Below are positions 36,001 through 47,047 of a stretch of 64,000 bases of DNA, piece by piece. The stretch comes from Neonectria sp. B-13 (lineage: Eukaryota > Ascomycota > Sordariomycetes > Hypocreales > Nectriaceae). Below the pieces are notes generated by a model, which had not been told where the DNA came from, made no database searches, and was given only the letters and a program-made list of their open reading frames with translations. The translations under genes were made by a program, and so were the position numbers. The stretch is taken from assembly GCA_002682825.1 (NCBI GenBank), contig NOKP01000002.1:1927132-1991131 (forward strand). Reading direction: 5' to 3'. Positions within the stretch are counted from its first letter, which is position 1. Each line of letters starts with the position of its first letter.

Positions 36001-36669
36001 GCAGTCACTTGCACTGGTTGAGTTCATTCCGTCGCAAGATGGAAGCAAGGCAAAGCTCGAAGAGCGAGCTCGCCATTACGAGCCTGCATGGGCAACTTCG
36101 GTATGTCATTTGGATGAGGAGAGGTGGCTAGAAGGTGACGCCCAGGGAAACATCATCGTTCTTCAGCGGAACGCGGACGCTCCCACCGAACAAGATCGTA
36201 GCCGGTTGGAGGTCACGAGCGAGATCAACATTGGCGAACAAATCAACCGGATTCGAAAACTTCATGTTGCGGTCAATGAAAACTCGATCGTCTCCCCAAG
36301 AGCGTTCTTAGCATCGGTAAGCAATTATGGGCAAGTCATCAAGAAGCCCACGGCACTAACACATATCAGACCGAGGGCTCCCTCTATCTATACGGGGACA
36401 TTTCACCGCAATATCAAGATCTCTTGATGACATTCCAATCAAGACTAGAGCCGTACATCCGCGCATCCGGAAACATTGATTTCAGTGTGTGGCGCGCGTT
36501 CCGAAACGAGGTAAAGGAAAGTGACGGCCCTTACCGCTTCATAGACGGGGAGATGGTGGAAAGATTTCTGGACATGGATGAAGGCACACAGGAGTCGGTA
36601 TGTAAAGGACTGGGGCCTACTGTCGAAGACATGCGGAACATGATTGAGGAGTTAAGGAGGATGCATTGA
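33071..36669 (+). CDS. ddb1: DDB1 homologue (CPSF A-subunit family, three beta-propellers)
   Basis: Adaptor of CUL4-RING ubiquitin ligases; with DDB2 it binds UV-damaged DNA. Exons are 33071-33165, 33223-36316 and 36370-36669, giving 1,162 residues, close to the usual ~1,140. The start MAYVAPIHRATSIRHALRAK is spliced to KANRLEIWRLTEEGM, the conserved beginning of propeller A. Other hallmarks are LLFVGTDRLQYFNLVWN, FLADDYGRLDLLQIE, DGGIEEVYSF, RRVAYSPSLKAFGLGC, the propeller C segment FIVGTSFLTDGKVQVAGDIQ, DREVYQMLSHNLKGPCRCLA, and the terminal helices (FLDMDEGTQESVCKGLG, VEDMRNMIEELRRMH). Heterochromatin silencing (Dim-8 of Neurospora) is a known role of this family in filamentous fungi. Confidence 0.92.
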
Positions 36670-37220
36670 TATAGAGTCTAAGAGGGCTCTAAGGGCACTG
36701 ATTGCAATGGTATGCCATTTTGGGTATGTTGGCACGGAGCCTGATTGCCTGGTCTAAGTTAGATCCTAGCATCCACTCGCCCTGGCTGGTCGTGAAGGAC
36801 GAAAGGGTCGACGGCTATTGGTCGGAATGGCCTGCGCACACTGGAGGCCACCTACAACACCAATTGATCCGTCCCTAGAGCAGGTCAAGATGCCAAAAGC
36901 GTTCAGGGTGCCGAATTTGTGACCAAATAATATAGATCAATGCTTTTTGCTTGTCAATTACCTGGATGCATCGTCTTGGTTCGCCCGTGGCGAATGCCGT
37001 CAAGGGCCCATATGTCCGGGAGAGTCCGGAAACCCCACCCGAGATCGACCGGACCAATCAAGGGTCATCAATTTCCGAGCTTGAAGCTGATTTGCAGCCT
37101 CAGGCCACAGTTTCGCCCAAAACTTTCGGCAAAGCATCATCAGCCGATACAACCAAGGAAAAGACCTCAACCTCCCCTTCGACGACCCCTTCCGCCAACG
37201 CCACCACCCCGATCCTCACG
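36670..37220. other. Region between ddb1 and rip1
   Basis: Holds the ddb1 3' end and rip1 promoter/leader. From 36951 to 37220 the frame of rip1 is open and starts with an ATG, so a 90-residue N-terminal extension is possible on paper. Its composition is unlike a mitochondrial presequence. Confidence 0.6.
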
Positions 37221-38189
37221 ATGGCGACTCTCGCGACCGCTTCCCGCCTGTGCCTGCGCTCGGCAGCCAAGCCGGCCGGCCCTGCCGTGCGCGCCCTCAG
37301 CACCACTGCCATGCGCCCCGACAGCGCGACGGCTTCCGGCTACTCGAGCCCCTTCCGCGGCGAGACCAAGGGCTCCAAGATCCCCGACTTCGGAGCCTAC
37401 GTCTCCAAGAACGGCGAGAACAGGAACAAGCTGTACTCCTACTTCATGGTCGGAGCTCTCGGTGCCATCAGTGCCGCTGGTGCCAAGAGCACTGTGCAAG
37501 GTGGGTGACTTTGGTTCCTGCGGATACATTGCCATTGAGCTGCAATTGGACCTTCCAGCAGGCGGCATTGCATCCGGCACGGTTAATTGATGGTGCTGAC
37601 GTCCGAATCACAGAGTTCCTGGTCAACATGTCGGCCTCCGCCGACGTTCTGGCCATGGCCAAGGTTGAGGTGGATCTCAGCGCTGTCCCTGAGGGCAAGA
37701 ACGTGAGTTGCTATGGACTGGGCTAGCCATCAAGACAGCATCACTAAATATCCACAGGTCGTCATCAAGTGGCGAGGCAAGCCCGTCTTCATCCGACACC
37801 GAACCCAGGAGGAGATCGACCAGGCGAACAAGGTCAACATCAGCACTCTACGAGATCCGGAGAACGATTCCGACCGTGCCAAGAACCCCGAGTGGCTTGT
37901 CATGCTGGGTACGTTCCTCCACGATATTTCAATGCGTTCCTGCATTCGTCCCTACACAGATATAGGAATCCGGAATCACACATGAAATACTAACATTGGC
38001 TCCTCAGGTGTCTGCACCCATCTGGGTTGTGTCCCCATTGGCGAGGCCGGTGACTACGGTGGCTGGTTCTGCCCATGCCACGGTTCTCACTACGATATCT
38101 CCGGCCGGATAAGAAAGGGACCTGCCCCTCTCAACCTCGAGATCCCTGAGTACGATTTCCCCGAGGAAGGCAAGCTGGTTGTCGGTTAA
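37221..38189 (+). CDS. rip1: Rieske iron-sulfur subunit of the cytochrome bc1 complex
   Basis: Transfers electrons from ubiquinol to cytochrome c1 in mitochondrial complex III. Exons are 37221-37500, 37614-37702, 37758-37908 and 38008-38189, giving 233 residues, the usual fungal length. The Arg/Ser/Ala-rich presequence [20 protein letters not shown] is typical for matrix import. The membrane anchor and hinge are [18 protein letters not shown] and [12 protein letters not shown]. The [2Fe-2S] cluster boxes are both intact: CTHLGC and CPCHGSHYD, with the Cys pair that forms the stabilising disulfide. The soluble head ends [14 protein letters not shown] and KLVVG. The start at 37221 was chosen over the in-frame ATG at 36951 because it yields the standard presequence. 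Confidence 0.95.
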
Positions 38190-38958
38190 GTGGAGCAAGG
38201 GGTGTAAGAATACGGGGGAAGGTTTCTTGCGATGGAGGAGCATAGACTGGCGGGGAGAAGACACATGCCCCGGTGGGCGCACCTACTGTTTCTTAGACGT
38301 GGCCTCGGTCCCTTGTATAAAAATAAAACGTCATAGGAAGATTCAGTCGACAGGTGTGAAAGGAGGGGCATGGAATGGGGTGCTCGAGACGAACTCCCCA
38401 CGTAAGAGGTTGAATAATTCAAATTTCGTTGCGTTAACATGATATGCAAGTTGTTTGACTTAGGGTCTATTTTCCGCGTTGCTTGGATTTCCTGATCATG
38501 ACGGCTCTTGCGTATGAGCATATTACCATGGCGTAGTTAGTAGACTTGAGAGCAGCAGGGACGCAACTGAAAACCCATCAGACTCATATTACCGACACCG
38601 TAGGTCACAACCCTCCAACACGTTTGACTGCGAGTCTCGCAGTCACTGTAAGGGATGACTTGCAATACCTAAGTCTTCAGCATATCATATGAGCATCGTA
38701 TCGCCGTTCATCCCCTTGCGTAATAGCAAACAAGGAGTCTGTTCGTCAACATGCCGAAGGGTTTCATGGAAATCCGTTTGTTCCAATGAGTCTTATCTCT
38801 CATCAACTCTTGATCGAGGTGCACATGTTCCATGTACGGTCACTCATAACAGTATCACAGATAACAGCCCATGGGAGAAGACGATGTAGAGATCCACAGA
38901 CAGGTTGCCAGCTTTTTAAATTCTATATACCCTGACTGTCCGACTTCATTACAGCTCA
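38190..38958. other. Convergent intergenic region, rip1 to cct1
   Basis: 3' ends of both genes. A small plus-strand frame at 38689-38889 is unrecognised and probably chance. Confidence 0.6.
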
Positions 38959-40817
38959 TCAGTGGCCATGGCCGTCGTCCTGTTGCACCTCGGGATCCAA
39001 CTTGATCAGGGTATCAATACGCATGATGCTGATGCAAGCCTCGACAGCACTCTTGAGCTGTCGGATCTTGCTCATACTGGGCTCTAGCACACCAATCTTC
39101 ACCTCATCGACAACCTTGCCGCGCGTGAGGTCCAGGCCGTAGTTCTTGTAGCCCTTCTTCCGCGCGATGGATTTCTCGTCCTCGTTTCCATCACCCTCCT
39201 GGATGCGTTGCGACAGTGCGTGCCTTGATCGCAGCTGAGCAACGAGCTCTGCGGCGTCCTTGGCAGCGTTGACGGCCAGGGTCTTGGGAATAATGAGGAG
39301 CGCTTGGGCGAACTCACCAATGGCGAGCTGCTCCCGGGATCCGACAGTGCCGGCAAACTCCTCGAGGTAGATGTGAAGAGCAGTCTCCACAGCGCCGCCA
39401 CCGGGGACGATGCTGCCGCTCTCCAGGGTTCGCTTGACGGCGGAGAGCGAATCGTGCACTGAACGCTCCATCTCGTCGAGAGTGTAGTCGTTGGGACCGC
39501 GGAGGATGCAAGAGGCGGAAGAGTGAGCTTTGGTTCCCTTAACGAGAATGCACTCATCGTCTGAGATGCGTTCCTGGACAACCTCCTCGGCATAACCCAG
39601 GTACGAGGGCTCGAACTTCTCATCACCGTTCAGGTCGGAGAGAGTGCTCAGGATGGTGGCACCGGTCGCCCTCGCAATTCGTCGTAGGTCCTCCTTTTTG
39701 CATCTCCTCACACCCATGGCACCCTTCTCGATGAAGGTCTTCAGTACCAGATCATCGATACCCTTAGTGGTGAGAATAACGTTGGCACCCGCCTTGAGGA
39801 TCATCTCGACACGGTCGAGGACCATGCCAGACTCACGTGCTCGAATCTGCTCAAGCTGTTGGGGGTCATCGACGGTGATCTGAACACCCAACTTCATCCG
39901 CTCCTTTGACAGATTCATGTCCAGAACGGCAATCTTGGCGTCCAGGATCCGAGTGGGCATCGCTTGGGAGGCGACGGTGCAGTTCAAGGCGTAACCCTTG
40001 ACCAGGACGGACTCCAGGACACTCTTTCCATGGGCCTTGAGGATGTTGACGGCCTTGACAGGGTATTTTACCTCGTTTCGGTTGTTGGTAGACTTGACAG
40101 CCTGCATGGCATCGACGACCATGTCGGCGAAGAAGTCAGAGTCAGCTCCAATAATCTTGCTAGACATGGAGGTCTTGGCAATGTTGATGAGGGACTCTCG
40201 GCCGAGTTGCTCCACATTGATGCTAACGTTCTCGTTGAGGTACTTGACAGCTTCTCGGAGGGCAAGTCGGTAGCCGGTAATAATGGTGGTTGGGTGTATT
40301 CGGTTCCTCATCAACTCGTTGCCTCGTCGCAACAGCTCGGCGGCGATGAGCACGACGGAGGTGGTGCCGTCACCGACTTCCTTGTCCTGCTGATGGGCTA
40401 GGTCGACAAGAATCTTGCCGGCGGGGTGCTCGACGTCGAGGAGACTGAGAATCGTGGCGCCATCGTTGGTGACGGTGACATCCTAAGTTGGGTGTGTGAG
40501 AAGGGGAGACGTTACGGTGTCGGGGGTTGGACAACCTACACCAATATCGTCCACCATCATCTTGTCGAGGCCGCTGGGACCGAACGAGCTCTTGACGACG
40601 TTTGCGATGGCCTGGGTAGCAGCGACTGAGGCACAAATAGGTCAGCGTGTGTGTCCAGCATCAGGCATATTCATCACCGCCGATATCATGGACTCCCCCA
40701 CATTGCCCCCTAACACAGGTAGGACGTACCATTCTGATCTCGGATATCTGAACCAGAGATCTTCTGGCCACCCAAGAAAAGGGTGCCGTTTCGGGGCTGC
40801 TCGAACATGGAGGCCAT
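38959..40817 (-). CDS. cct1: TCP-1 alpha, subunit 1 of the CCT/TRiC chaperonin
   Basis: Part of the eight-subunit cytosolic chaperonin ring that folds actin, tubulin and WD40 proteins. Exons are 40817-40730, 40625-40540 and 40482-38959, giving 565 residues. The N-terminus [20 protein letters not shown] and the joined segments [19 protein letters not shown] and [12 protein letters not shown] give the nucleotide-binding region. [15 protein letters not shown] carries the catalytic Asp. Subunit-1 markers are [10 protein letters not shown] and [14 protein letters not shown]. The second ATP motif [15 protein letters not shown] and the C-terminal [20 protein letters not shown] are present, ending in a short acidic/His tail. 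It shares a 0.7 kb divergent promoter region with the prolyl-tRNA synthetase gene. Confidence 0.95.
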
Positions 40818-41511
40818 GGTTGCAGCTATTCGGGGCGTTGACGGGGGATGGCGGCTTCGTCAACGTGGAGAGTGCGGAGCGGGATAGCGAAGCGTCAGGA
40901 AATTCTGCCTGGCTCTAGAAGCTGTGAAGCTCGTTTGCGGGTGCGGTTGGTGCCCCTCGACTTTTTTGTCGGAGGGGTACATTGTTCCGGCGCCGGGGCC
41001 TCTTCTTGGGGTGTCTGTTCGGGGCTTTCTCTTCTGTGGCCAGCAAGCTGGCGTGGGAACGCAAGGCACGGGCCACACCGGCCAGAGCCTGTCCGAAAGC
41101 ACCTGGCACTGGGAGTTCAACGAGGTCCAGGAGCTGTACGTACGGTACGTACCAAATTGTGGCAGGGCTCCTTCCCCTGGACTGCTTACCCCTCCATTGG
41201 CCGGGCGTCAAGATTGGGCCTGGATTTTGGCGGCTGTGGCAGGTGCGGCGTGCCCCTCCTTCCCACTACGCACTCCCTCCAAACTGCGGGGCACACAGCC
41301 GCACAGCGCAGTCACTTGCCGACTTTGGGTCGCGTCGACTCACAACCTCCTCTGCCCCTCCCCTCCACCAGATATCTCCCTCCCTTCCCTTTTCTTTTTC
41401 ACGATCTCTGACAACTACTACGACCGAAAAGCTCTTAGGCTCCTGTTCAAGGCTCCTCTCCTTATCACTCTGTCTCTTCTTTAGCCAAACCCCATACGAG
41501 ATTCTATCACA
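40818..41511. other. Divergent promoter region, cct1 and prolyl-tRNA synthetase
   Basis: Separates two highly expressed housekeeping genes. A C/T-rich leader precedes the synthetase start. Overlapping frames at 40848-41554 are not coding-like. Confidence 0.6.
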
Positions 41512-43234
41512 ATGTCCGAGGGCGCCCCCGCTGAGCCTTCCAAGAGCGCCTTGAAGAAGGCCGAGAAGCAGGCCCGACACGCCGCCGAGAAGGCTGCTAA
41601 GGCCGCCAAGCAGGCCAGCCTTCCCGTTGTCGGTGGCAAGAAGACCGACGACATCATTGGTATTACTGTCTCCAAGGCCGAAAACTTCCCACAATGGTAC
41701 CAGGAGGTCGTGCTCAAGGCCGAGATGGTCGAGTACTACACGGAAATCTCCGGCTTTTTCATCCTTCGCCCCATCTCCATGCACATCTGGAACGAGATTC
41801 GCAAATGGTTCCAGGCCAGCATTGAGGACATGGGCGTAGAGGAGGCCAACTTTCCCATGTTCCTGTCTGCCAAGTCTCTCGAGAAGGAGAAGGATCACGT
41901 CGAAGGCTTTGCTCCCGAGCTCGCTTGGGTGACCAAGGCGTAATTGCCCTCCATACCGGTTTCAAAATAACCCTTGCTAACATCTTCACAGCGGTGACAA
42001 GGACCTCGAGGTTCCTGTTGCGGTCCGTCCCACCTCCGAAGCCGTCATGTACCCTTACTACAGCAAGTGGATCCGCAGCCACAGAGATCTTCCCTTCCGC
42101 CTCAACCAGTGGAACTCCGTTGTGCGCTGGGAGGCCAAGCAGACGACTCCTTTCCTCCGAACCCGAGAGTTCCTCTGGCAGGAGGGCCACACTGCTCACT
42201 TGACTGAGGAGCTTGCGGCTAAGGAGGTGCTGGAGATTCTCGAGCTCTATGCTGGTGTCTACGAGCAGCTGCTCGCTGTTCCCGTGGTTCGCGGCCGGAA
42301 GACGGAGAATGAGAAGTTTGCCGGGGGATACTACACCACCACTGTTGAGGGATACATTCCATCGAACGGCCGTGGTATCCAGGGCGCCACCTCCCACGCC
42401 CTTGGCCAGAACTTCAGTAAGATGTTCGATATCACCGTCGAGGACCCTGCTAAGCAGGGCTCTCACATCCACGTCTGGCAGAACTCTTGGGGTCTCTCGA
42501 CCCGTGTCATTGGTGTCATGGTCATGATTCATGGTGATGATAAGGGTCTGGTGCTGCCTCCCCGTGTTGCCAAGATCCAAACTGTCATCGTCCCCGTCGG
42601 CATCAACAAGAACACCACCCCTGAGGACCGCAAGAAGCACGAGGATCAGGTCGCTGAGATTCGAGCAACGCTCAAGAAGGCCGGCGTCCGTACTGAGTCG
42701 GACTGGCGAGAGGGCTACACCCCCGCCTGGAAGTTCAACGACTGGGAGCTCAGGGGCGTGCCTCTGCGACTTGAGTTCGGCCCCAAGGATGCGGCCAAGG
42801 AGGTTGTCAGCTTTGCTCGACGTGACACTGGTGAGAAGGGAGTCATTCCCTTGGCAGATATTGCGACCAAGGTTCCCGAGCTTCTCGAGACGATTCAGAA
42901 GGATATGTACACCAAGGCCGAGATCTCCTTCCGCGAGCACCGCATCAAGATCACCAACTGGGATGAAGTTCTCCCCGCCCTTGACAACAAGAATGTGGTG
43001 CTCATCCCCTTCTGCGGAGACTGCAAGTGTGAGGATCGCATCAAGGAGCTGACCACCCGCACCGACGATCAGCCCGATGTTCCCGAGAGCCAGAAGGCCG
43101 CCACCATGGGCATGAAGAGTCTTTGCATTCCCTTCGAGCAGCCTGAGGGCATTGTCTCTGGTGAGACCAAGTGTCTCAGCCCCGAATGCGAGCGCAACGC
43201 GGACAAGTGGACCATGTTTGGACGTAGCTACTAA
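41512..43234 (+). CDS. Cytosolic prolyl-tRNA synthetase (eukaryote/archaeal type)
   Basis: Charges tRNA-Pro for cytosolic translation. Exons are 41512-41939 and 41992-43234 (GTAATT donor, CTTCACAG acceptor), giving 556 residues. A Lys/Ala-rich N-terminal helix (KSALKKAEKQARHAAEKAAK) precedes the class II core: FPQWYQEVVLKAEMVEYY; motif 1 around RPISMHIWNEIRKWFQ; motif 2 VRPTSEAVMYPYYSKWI with LNQWNSVVRWE; and TREFLWQEGHTAH. ATSHALGQNFSKMFD and motif 3 GVMVMIHGDDKGLVLPPRVA follow. The anticodon domain and the C-terminal Cys-bearing extension (CGDCKCEDRIKEL, TKCLSPECERNADKWTMFG), typical of the eukaryote-like form, are intact. There is no N-terminal editing-like domain as in yeast YHR020W. Confidence 0.93.
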
Positions 43235-43469
43235 GGGATGCGAAGGGTGTTTTAAGGCGAGAAGCGAGAGGAGTTGGCCTGGCATGTTTAAGATACTCCG
43301 ATGTGATTGATTACGGCCTGATGTGACTATGAAAAGGGAATGAGGTTGGTGGGTGATATCTGGGCAAGAAGTTAAAGGAAAATAGATTGAAGTTAAAAGA
43401 TAAACAAAGCACTCCATGGTCTATATCTACCTAATATTCTCAGCTTCTACGTAAGTATCACGGACGGCT

Positions 43470-44612
43470 CTAACACCATGCGTACTTTTCACTAGCAACC
43501 CAGTCGACCTCATTAACAGAACCATCGCCAAACCACTGCAAGCTGGCAAGGTTGTCGGTGTCCCTGACCTTGAACTTGGCCCCTAGTTCTTCAATTCTCG
43601 CTGCCACCTCCTTCACTCGATCACTCGGGTTCCAAATTTCGGCCTTGGTGCATAACCAGTCTGGGGCCTCCTTCTGAGCCACGCTCACAATGGCCTTGAG
43701 GCCCTTTGCTAGCTCCTCATCTGAGATATCCTCATTCTCGATCACGAGGCGCAGGAAGTACAGAGTGTTCTTTTCCGGTTTGGCGATGCCGCCATAGAAG
43801 GCACGGGTCCAAATAGCCCAGACTCGAGAGTTAGGTGCGCCCGATGGCGTGTAAATGGCGCCGCGGATAGAGGGCGTGCGCGACAGGATGTACTTGCACA
43901 TGAAGTCTTCGCGGATGAGGTGCCATTGTAGAGTATCAAGGTCGGGGAGGACGGCAGCGCGTGTTTTGGAGGAGGGGCTGGAAATCTTGTTGCGCAGGAG
44001 TTGCTCATCCTGGGCAGCCAGGGAGGGGAGATCCTCGAAGCTGATGAGCTTGAGGTCACCGTCCGGAGCGATTAGGGTCTTGATGGTTGGGAACTCGAGA
44101 TAGGTGCTCTGGAACGGCTTCCATCCGACAGAGTTGTAGAAGTCCTTGCCAATATCTGACCAGAGGACGGAGAACCCTGCATCTCCATCTTTCTTGTCTT
44201 GTGTGGCACGAAGTTCCTTTGCAAAGAGCGCCATCATCTTTCGCGCGTACCCTCTACCTCGACAATGAGTAAAGGTGAAAACACTCGCAACACCATGGGC
44301 AGTGACCTCCTTCACGACGCCATCTTTACCAGCGACGATTGCCCGCTTCTTGTAGCATTCGAAGCTGGAGAGGATAGGGCGGTTATCGGGGGCCAGGCTC
44401 CCGTCTGTAAGCATCCAAGCCGCCAGGCCACCATTGCGAGAGAGCGGAGAGTCGAGAAGATACGCCTCGCGGTCGACATAGTCGTCGATGGTAAGGGCGC
44501 CACCCCATTGCGGGTGGGTAGCTTGCCAGATGATACGCTGTTCAGACTCAGTGGGGTTTGTAAGGATGATGGAGGGGGAGGAGACTGAGGGGAGGTTCTC
44601 GTAAGAAGCCAT
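43470..44612 (-). CDS. Lyc1-like GNAT acetyltransferase
   Basis: Single exon of 380 residues from ATG 44612. An ATG at 44660 would add 16 residues. It resembles the fungal LYC1 family; the Yarrowia enzyme N6-acetylates lysine for catabolism. The N-terminal part carries the GNAT fold: SIILTNPTESEQRIIWQAT, AAWMLTDG, and the acetyl-CoA loop FTFTHCRGRGYARKMMALFA (R/Q-x-x-G-x-A pattern). The C-terminal half is the family-specific LYC1 domain: LQWHLIREDFMCKYILSR, RVWAIWTRAFYGG and TLYFLRLV. It ends with NLASLQWFG and NEVDWVASEKYAWC. The substrate here is inferred only from the family. It is convergent with the prolyl-tRNA synthetase gene, 235 bp apart. Confidence 0.82.
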   Translation of the reverse strand: MASYENLPSVSSPSIILTNPTESEQRIIWQATHPQWGGALTIDDYVDREAYLLDSPLSRNGGLAAWMLTDGSLAPDNRPILSSFECYKKRAIVAGKDGVVKEVTAHGVASVFTFTHCRGRGYARKMMALFAKELRATQDKKDGDAGFSVLWSDIGKDFYNSVGWKPFQSTYLEFPTIKTLIAPDGDLKLISFEDLPSLAAQDEQLLRNKISSPSSKTRAAVLPDLDTLQWHLIREDFMCKYILSRTPSIRGAIYTPSGAPNSRVWAIWTRAFYGGIAKPEKNTLYFLRLVIENEDISDEELAKGLKAIVSVAQKEAPDWLCTKAEIWNPSDRVKEVAARIEELGAKFKVRDTDNLASLQWFGDGSVNEVDWVASEKYAWC

Positions 44613-45366
44613 GATGACGAGGGTCAGAGGAGAGTTGAGAGGAGGGTAAGTAATGATCAAAAGTTGAGAGTTGGGATTGACAATGCAGGTAATTATCTAT
44701 AGCTTTTACTCAATTCCAGGATTCACTAGGCCCTCCGAAGCCCGAAGCCAACCATGGAAACCCGGTGTCGAAGTCCGCCGGCGGCCTTTCCCGCCCTTCA
44801 TATGACGACCGCCCCGCCCCCACCATTTTGCCCACGAAACTACCCTGGACGCCCCAGTGAGTTCATCCGTGGAGCGACGACGCAGATCGAGAACGACGAT
44901 GTATCTTATGTGAATTTTCTCTTTAACTAAGCTTGGACTAAATATGGCAGGATTCATACTCATACAGGTAGTCGGTAAAGGGCTTCTGAAGTCGTGGTTT
45001 TCCGAGTAGTTGTCATAGATTAATGGTTTCCGCTGAATTCATGGGCTAACGAAGACAGCAAGCCGAGAACCGGAGCTTTCAATTGAAACCGTGGGCACAG
45101 TGAAAAAGAAAACAACAAGTGCAATGTTGATTGAAACTAGACTATAAAGCGAAATACAGGTCAAGTCTAGTTTTTATCTACAAAAGCGATAGTAAACGAG
45201 GCGTGGGGGGTTTCTGGTCCTACAACTTGCACCTTTGGCGGGGTTGAGGTCATGGCTAAGTCCACCTGATGGAGAGGGGCACATGCCTGCTGGGGCTCCA
45301 GTATCGCAAAATCCTCCCTCAACCTTGGACCTCGACCTCAAGGCATCAGCTCCCCAAACCACCGCA
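44613..45366. other. Divergent promoter region, Lyc1-like gene and psf2
   Basis: 0.75 kb without a recognised gene. The psf2 frame is open back to 45235, but the upstream residues do not look like Psf2. Confidence 0.6.
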
Positions 45367-46186
45367 ATGGCATTGCCACTCCCCACGGGGATGACCTCAT
45401 CGGAGGTCTCCTTCCTGTGCGAAATGGAACTCGTCACTGTCGTGCCCCGACAACGACTCGAGAGTATTGATCTTCTCTCGGTGAGCGCGTCCCAGCGCGT
45501 CGTCCCAGCTTCCGCCGTCTGCCTTCTAACACTCTGGACAGGGCTCTACACCGACGCTCCGCCCGCCGTATCGAAGTGAATTGCCTCTATGGCTTGCAAT
45601 GCTCCTCAAGAAACAGCGCAGAGCCAATATCGTACCGCCGCCGTGGCTACACCCCGCCTCCCTTCGCGACGTCATCTTCCACGAGACCACCATCGACCCC
45701 AGTCACTGGGCCCCGCCGCCGCCGCCGCCAGCTCGAGGCGATGGCCTAGGAAACGCGCGAAGGCTGAATCCGTTCTCGGATGACGAGGTTGTGCTGTCGC
45801 CGCCATTCTTGCCATCCTGCACCGCAAACGCGCCGTCGGGCTCCCTCCCATACCACTGGTTCGAAGTTGCAGAAATGCTACTTGCGCATGCGAGCGACGA
45901 CATTCCTGCCTCCTCTGAGGTTAGATCACTGCTTCGTGATCTACAGGAGGTGAGGGCAGCTAAGATGCGGTTGAGCACAGCCGAGCTGCAGAATGGCGTG
46001 GACAGTGTCATGACGTTGCGGGGCGTTGGTGCAATGGAACTCGCCGAAAGCAGAGGATTCGTCATTGGCGTCATCGAGGGTCTCAGGAAGATAGGAGCAA
46101 GTACTGAAGTCACCCGCCGCGAGGAGGAAGCAAATGGAGAAGATGGTGCCGACGACGGAGAGAGCGACGAAGAAATGGGCCTGTGA
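45367..46186 (+). CDS. psf2: GINS complex subunit Psf2
   Basis: Part of the Sld5-Psf1-Psf2-Psf3 tetramer that activates the MCM helicase (CMG) at replication forks. Exons are 45367-45480 and 45542-46186 (GTGAGC donor, TGGACAG acceptor, phase 0), giving 252 residues. Conserved pieces are [20 protein letters not shown]; the segment [34 protein letters not shown]; and [20 protein letters not shown] with [16 protein letters not shown]. The middle loop contains a run of eight prolines (APPPPPPA region) and an acidic patch ([14 protein letters not shown]). The C-terminus is strongly acidic ([15 protein letters not shown]), longer than in yeast. The start at 45367 gives MALPLPTGM directly before the conserved core. 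Confidence 0.9.
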
Positions 46187-46392
46187 GAGGAAGCTCGGCA
46201 GCGCAGGCGTATTTCCGAACTGGCTGGACACACGACAAGGATAAACATTCACGTCGCTGAAAGAGAGGGTTTAAATGGACAATCTTATGGGTAAGTTGAA
46301 GTCCTTTCCGCCTTCTATGGAAAGCGTCTTTAAATCTAATAACCGAAAGCAAAAGCTCGAAAGAACCAGTCTCAAGGCCAATTCCAACCAAT

Positions 46393-47007
46393 CTATTCAC
46401 ACTTCTGCTTAAGAAGTCTTTCCTTCGCCATCCGGGCAGGGTGTATCCTCACCTTTCCACCTTTTGGGGGACTCGGAATAGCGTTAATGATCTGCCGGAG
46501 TAACCCATTCGACGATATCTCAATTTCGTTACCGTGTGCGTCTTGGTATGTCTCAGGATTTTCCAAGGCAATCTCAATCTCCTCTTGCACTCGGAAATAC
46601 CGAGCCCAATCCTTGTGCCACTTGGCGTGGCATTCATGACAGTAAGGTCCGAGACGACACCCGTGGACAATGGCACAGTCCAGCCCGAGACGGTGGTACT
46701 GCTCGTACCAGTCATAGTGGAGGCGCGGCCTCAATGCTGATCCGTACAAGCCGGGCAGCTCACTACCATGTCTCAGCTTGCAATGCGTTTATATGAGGGC
46801 TGGGACTTACGGTTGGGGGCGTTCATCACAATCATTGCTCTTGTTGATGAATGAAAGACCGGGGACCTGGGCCGTGAATGGCTCTAGCTTTGTCTCCTCG
46901 CCGCTGGGGGTCAGATCTCGGGAAGTCGAGGAACGGCGCTTTTTGGCGCCTGGGGCAGAGTCCTCGTCGTTATTGTTGTCGTTGTTGTCGTTGTCGTCGT
47001 CGTCGTT

Positions 47008-47047
<40 letters not shown>

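Noticed and set aside
41759..43417. 552-residue open frame antisense to the prolyl-tRNA synthetase gene
   Set aside because: It lies opposite a well-conserved CDS, and its length follows from the codon bias of the real gene. The predicted protein is Leu/Gly/Val-rich and recognised as nothing.
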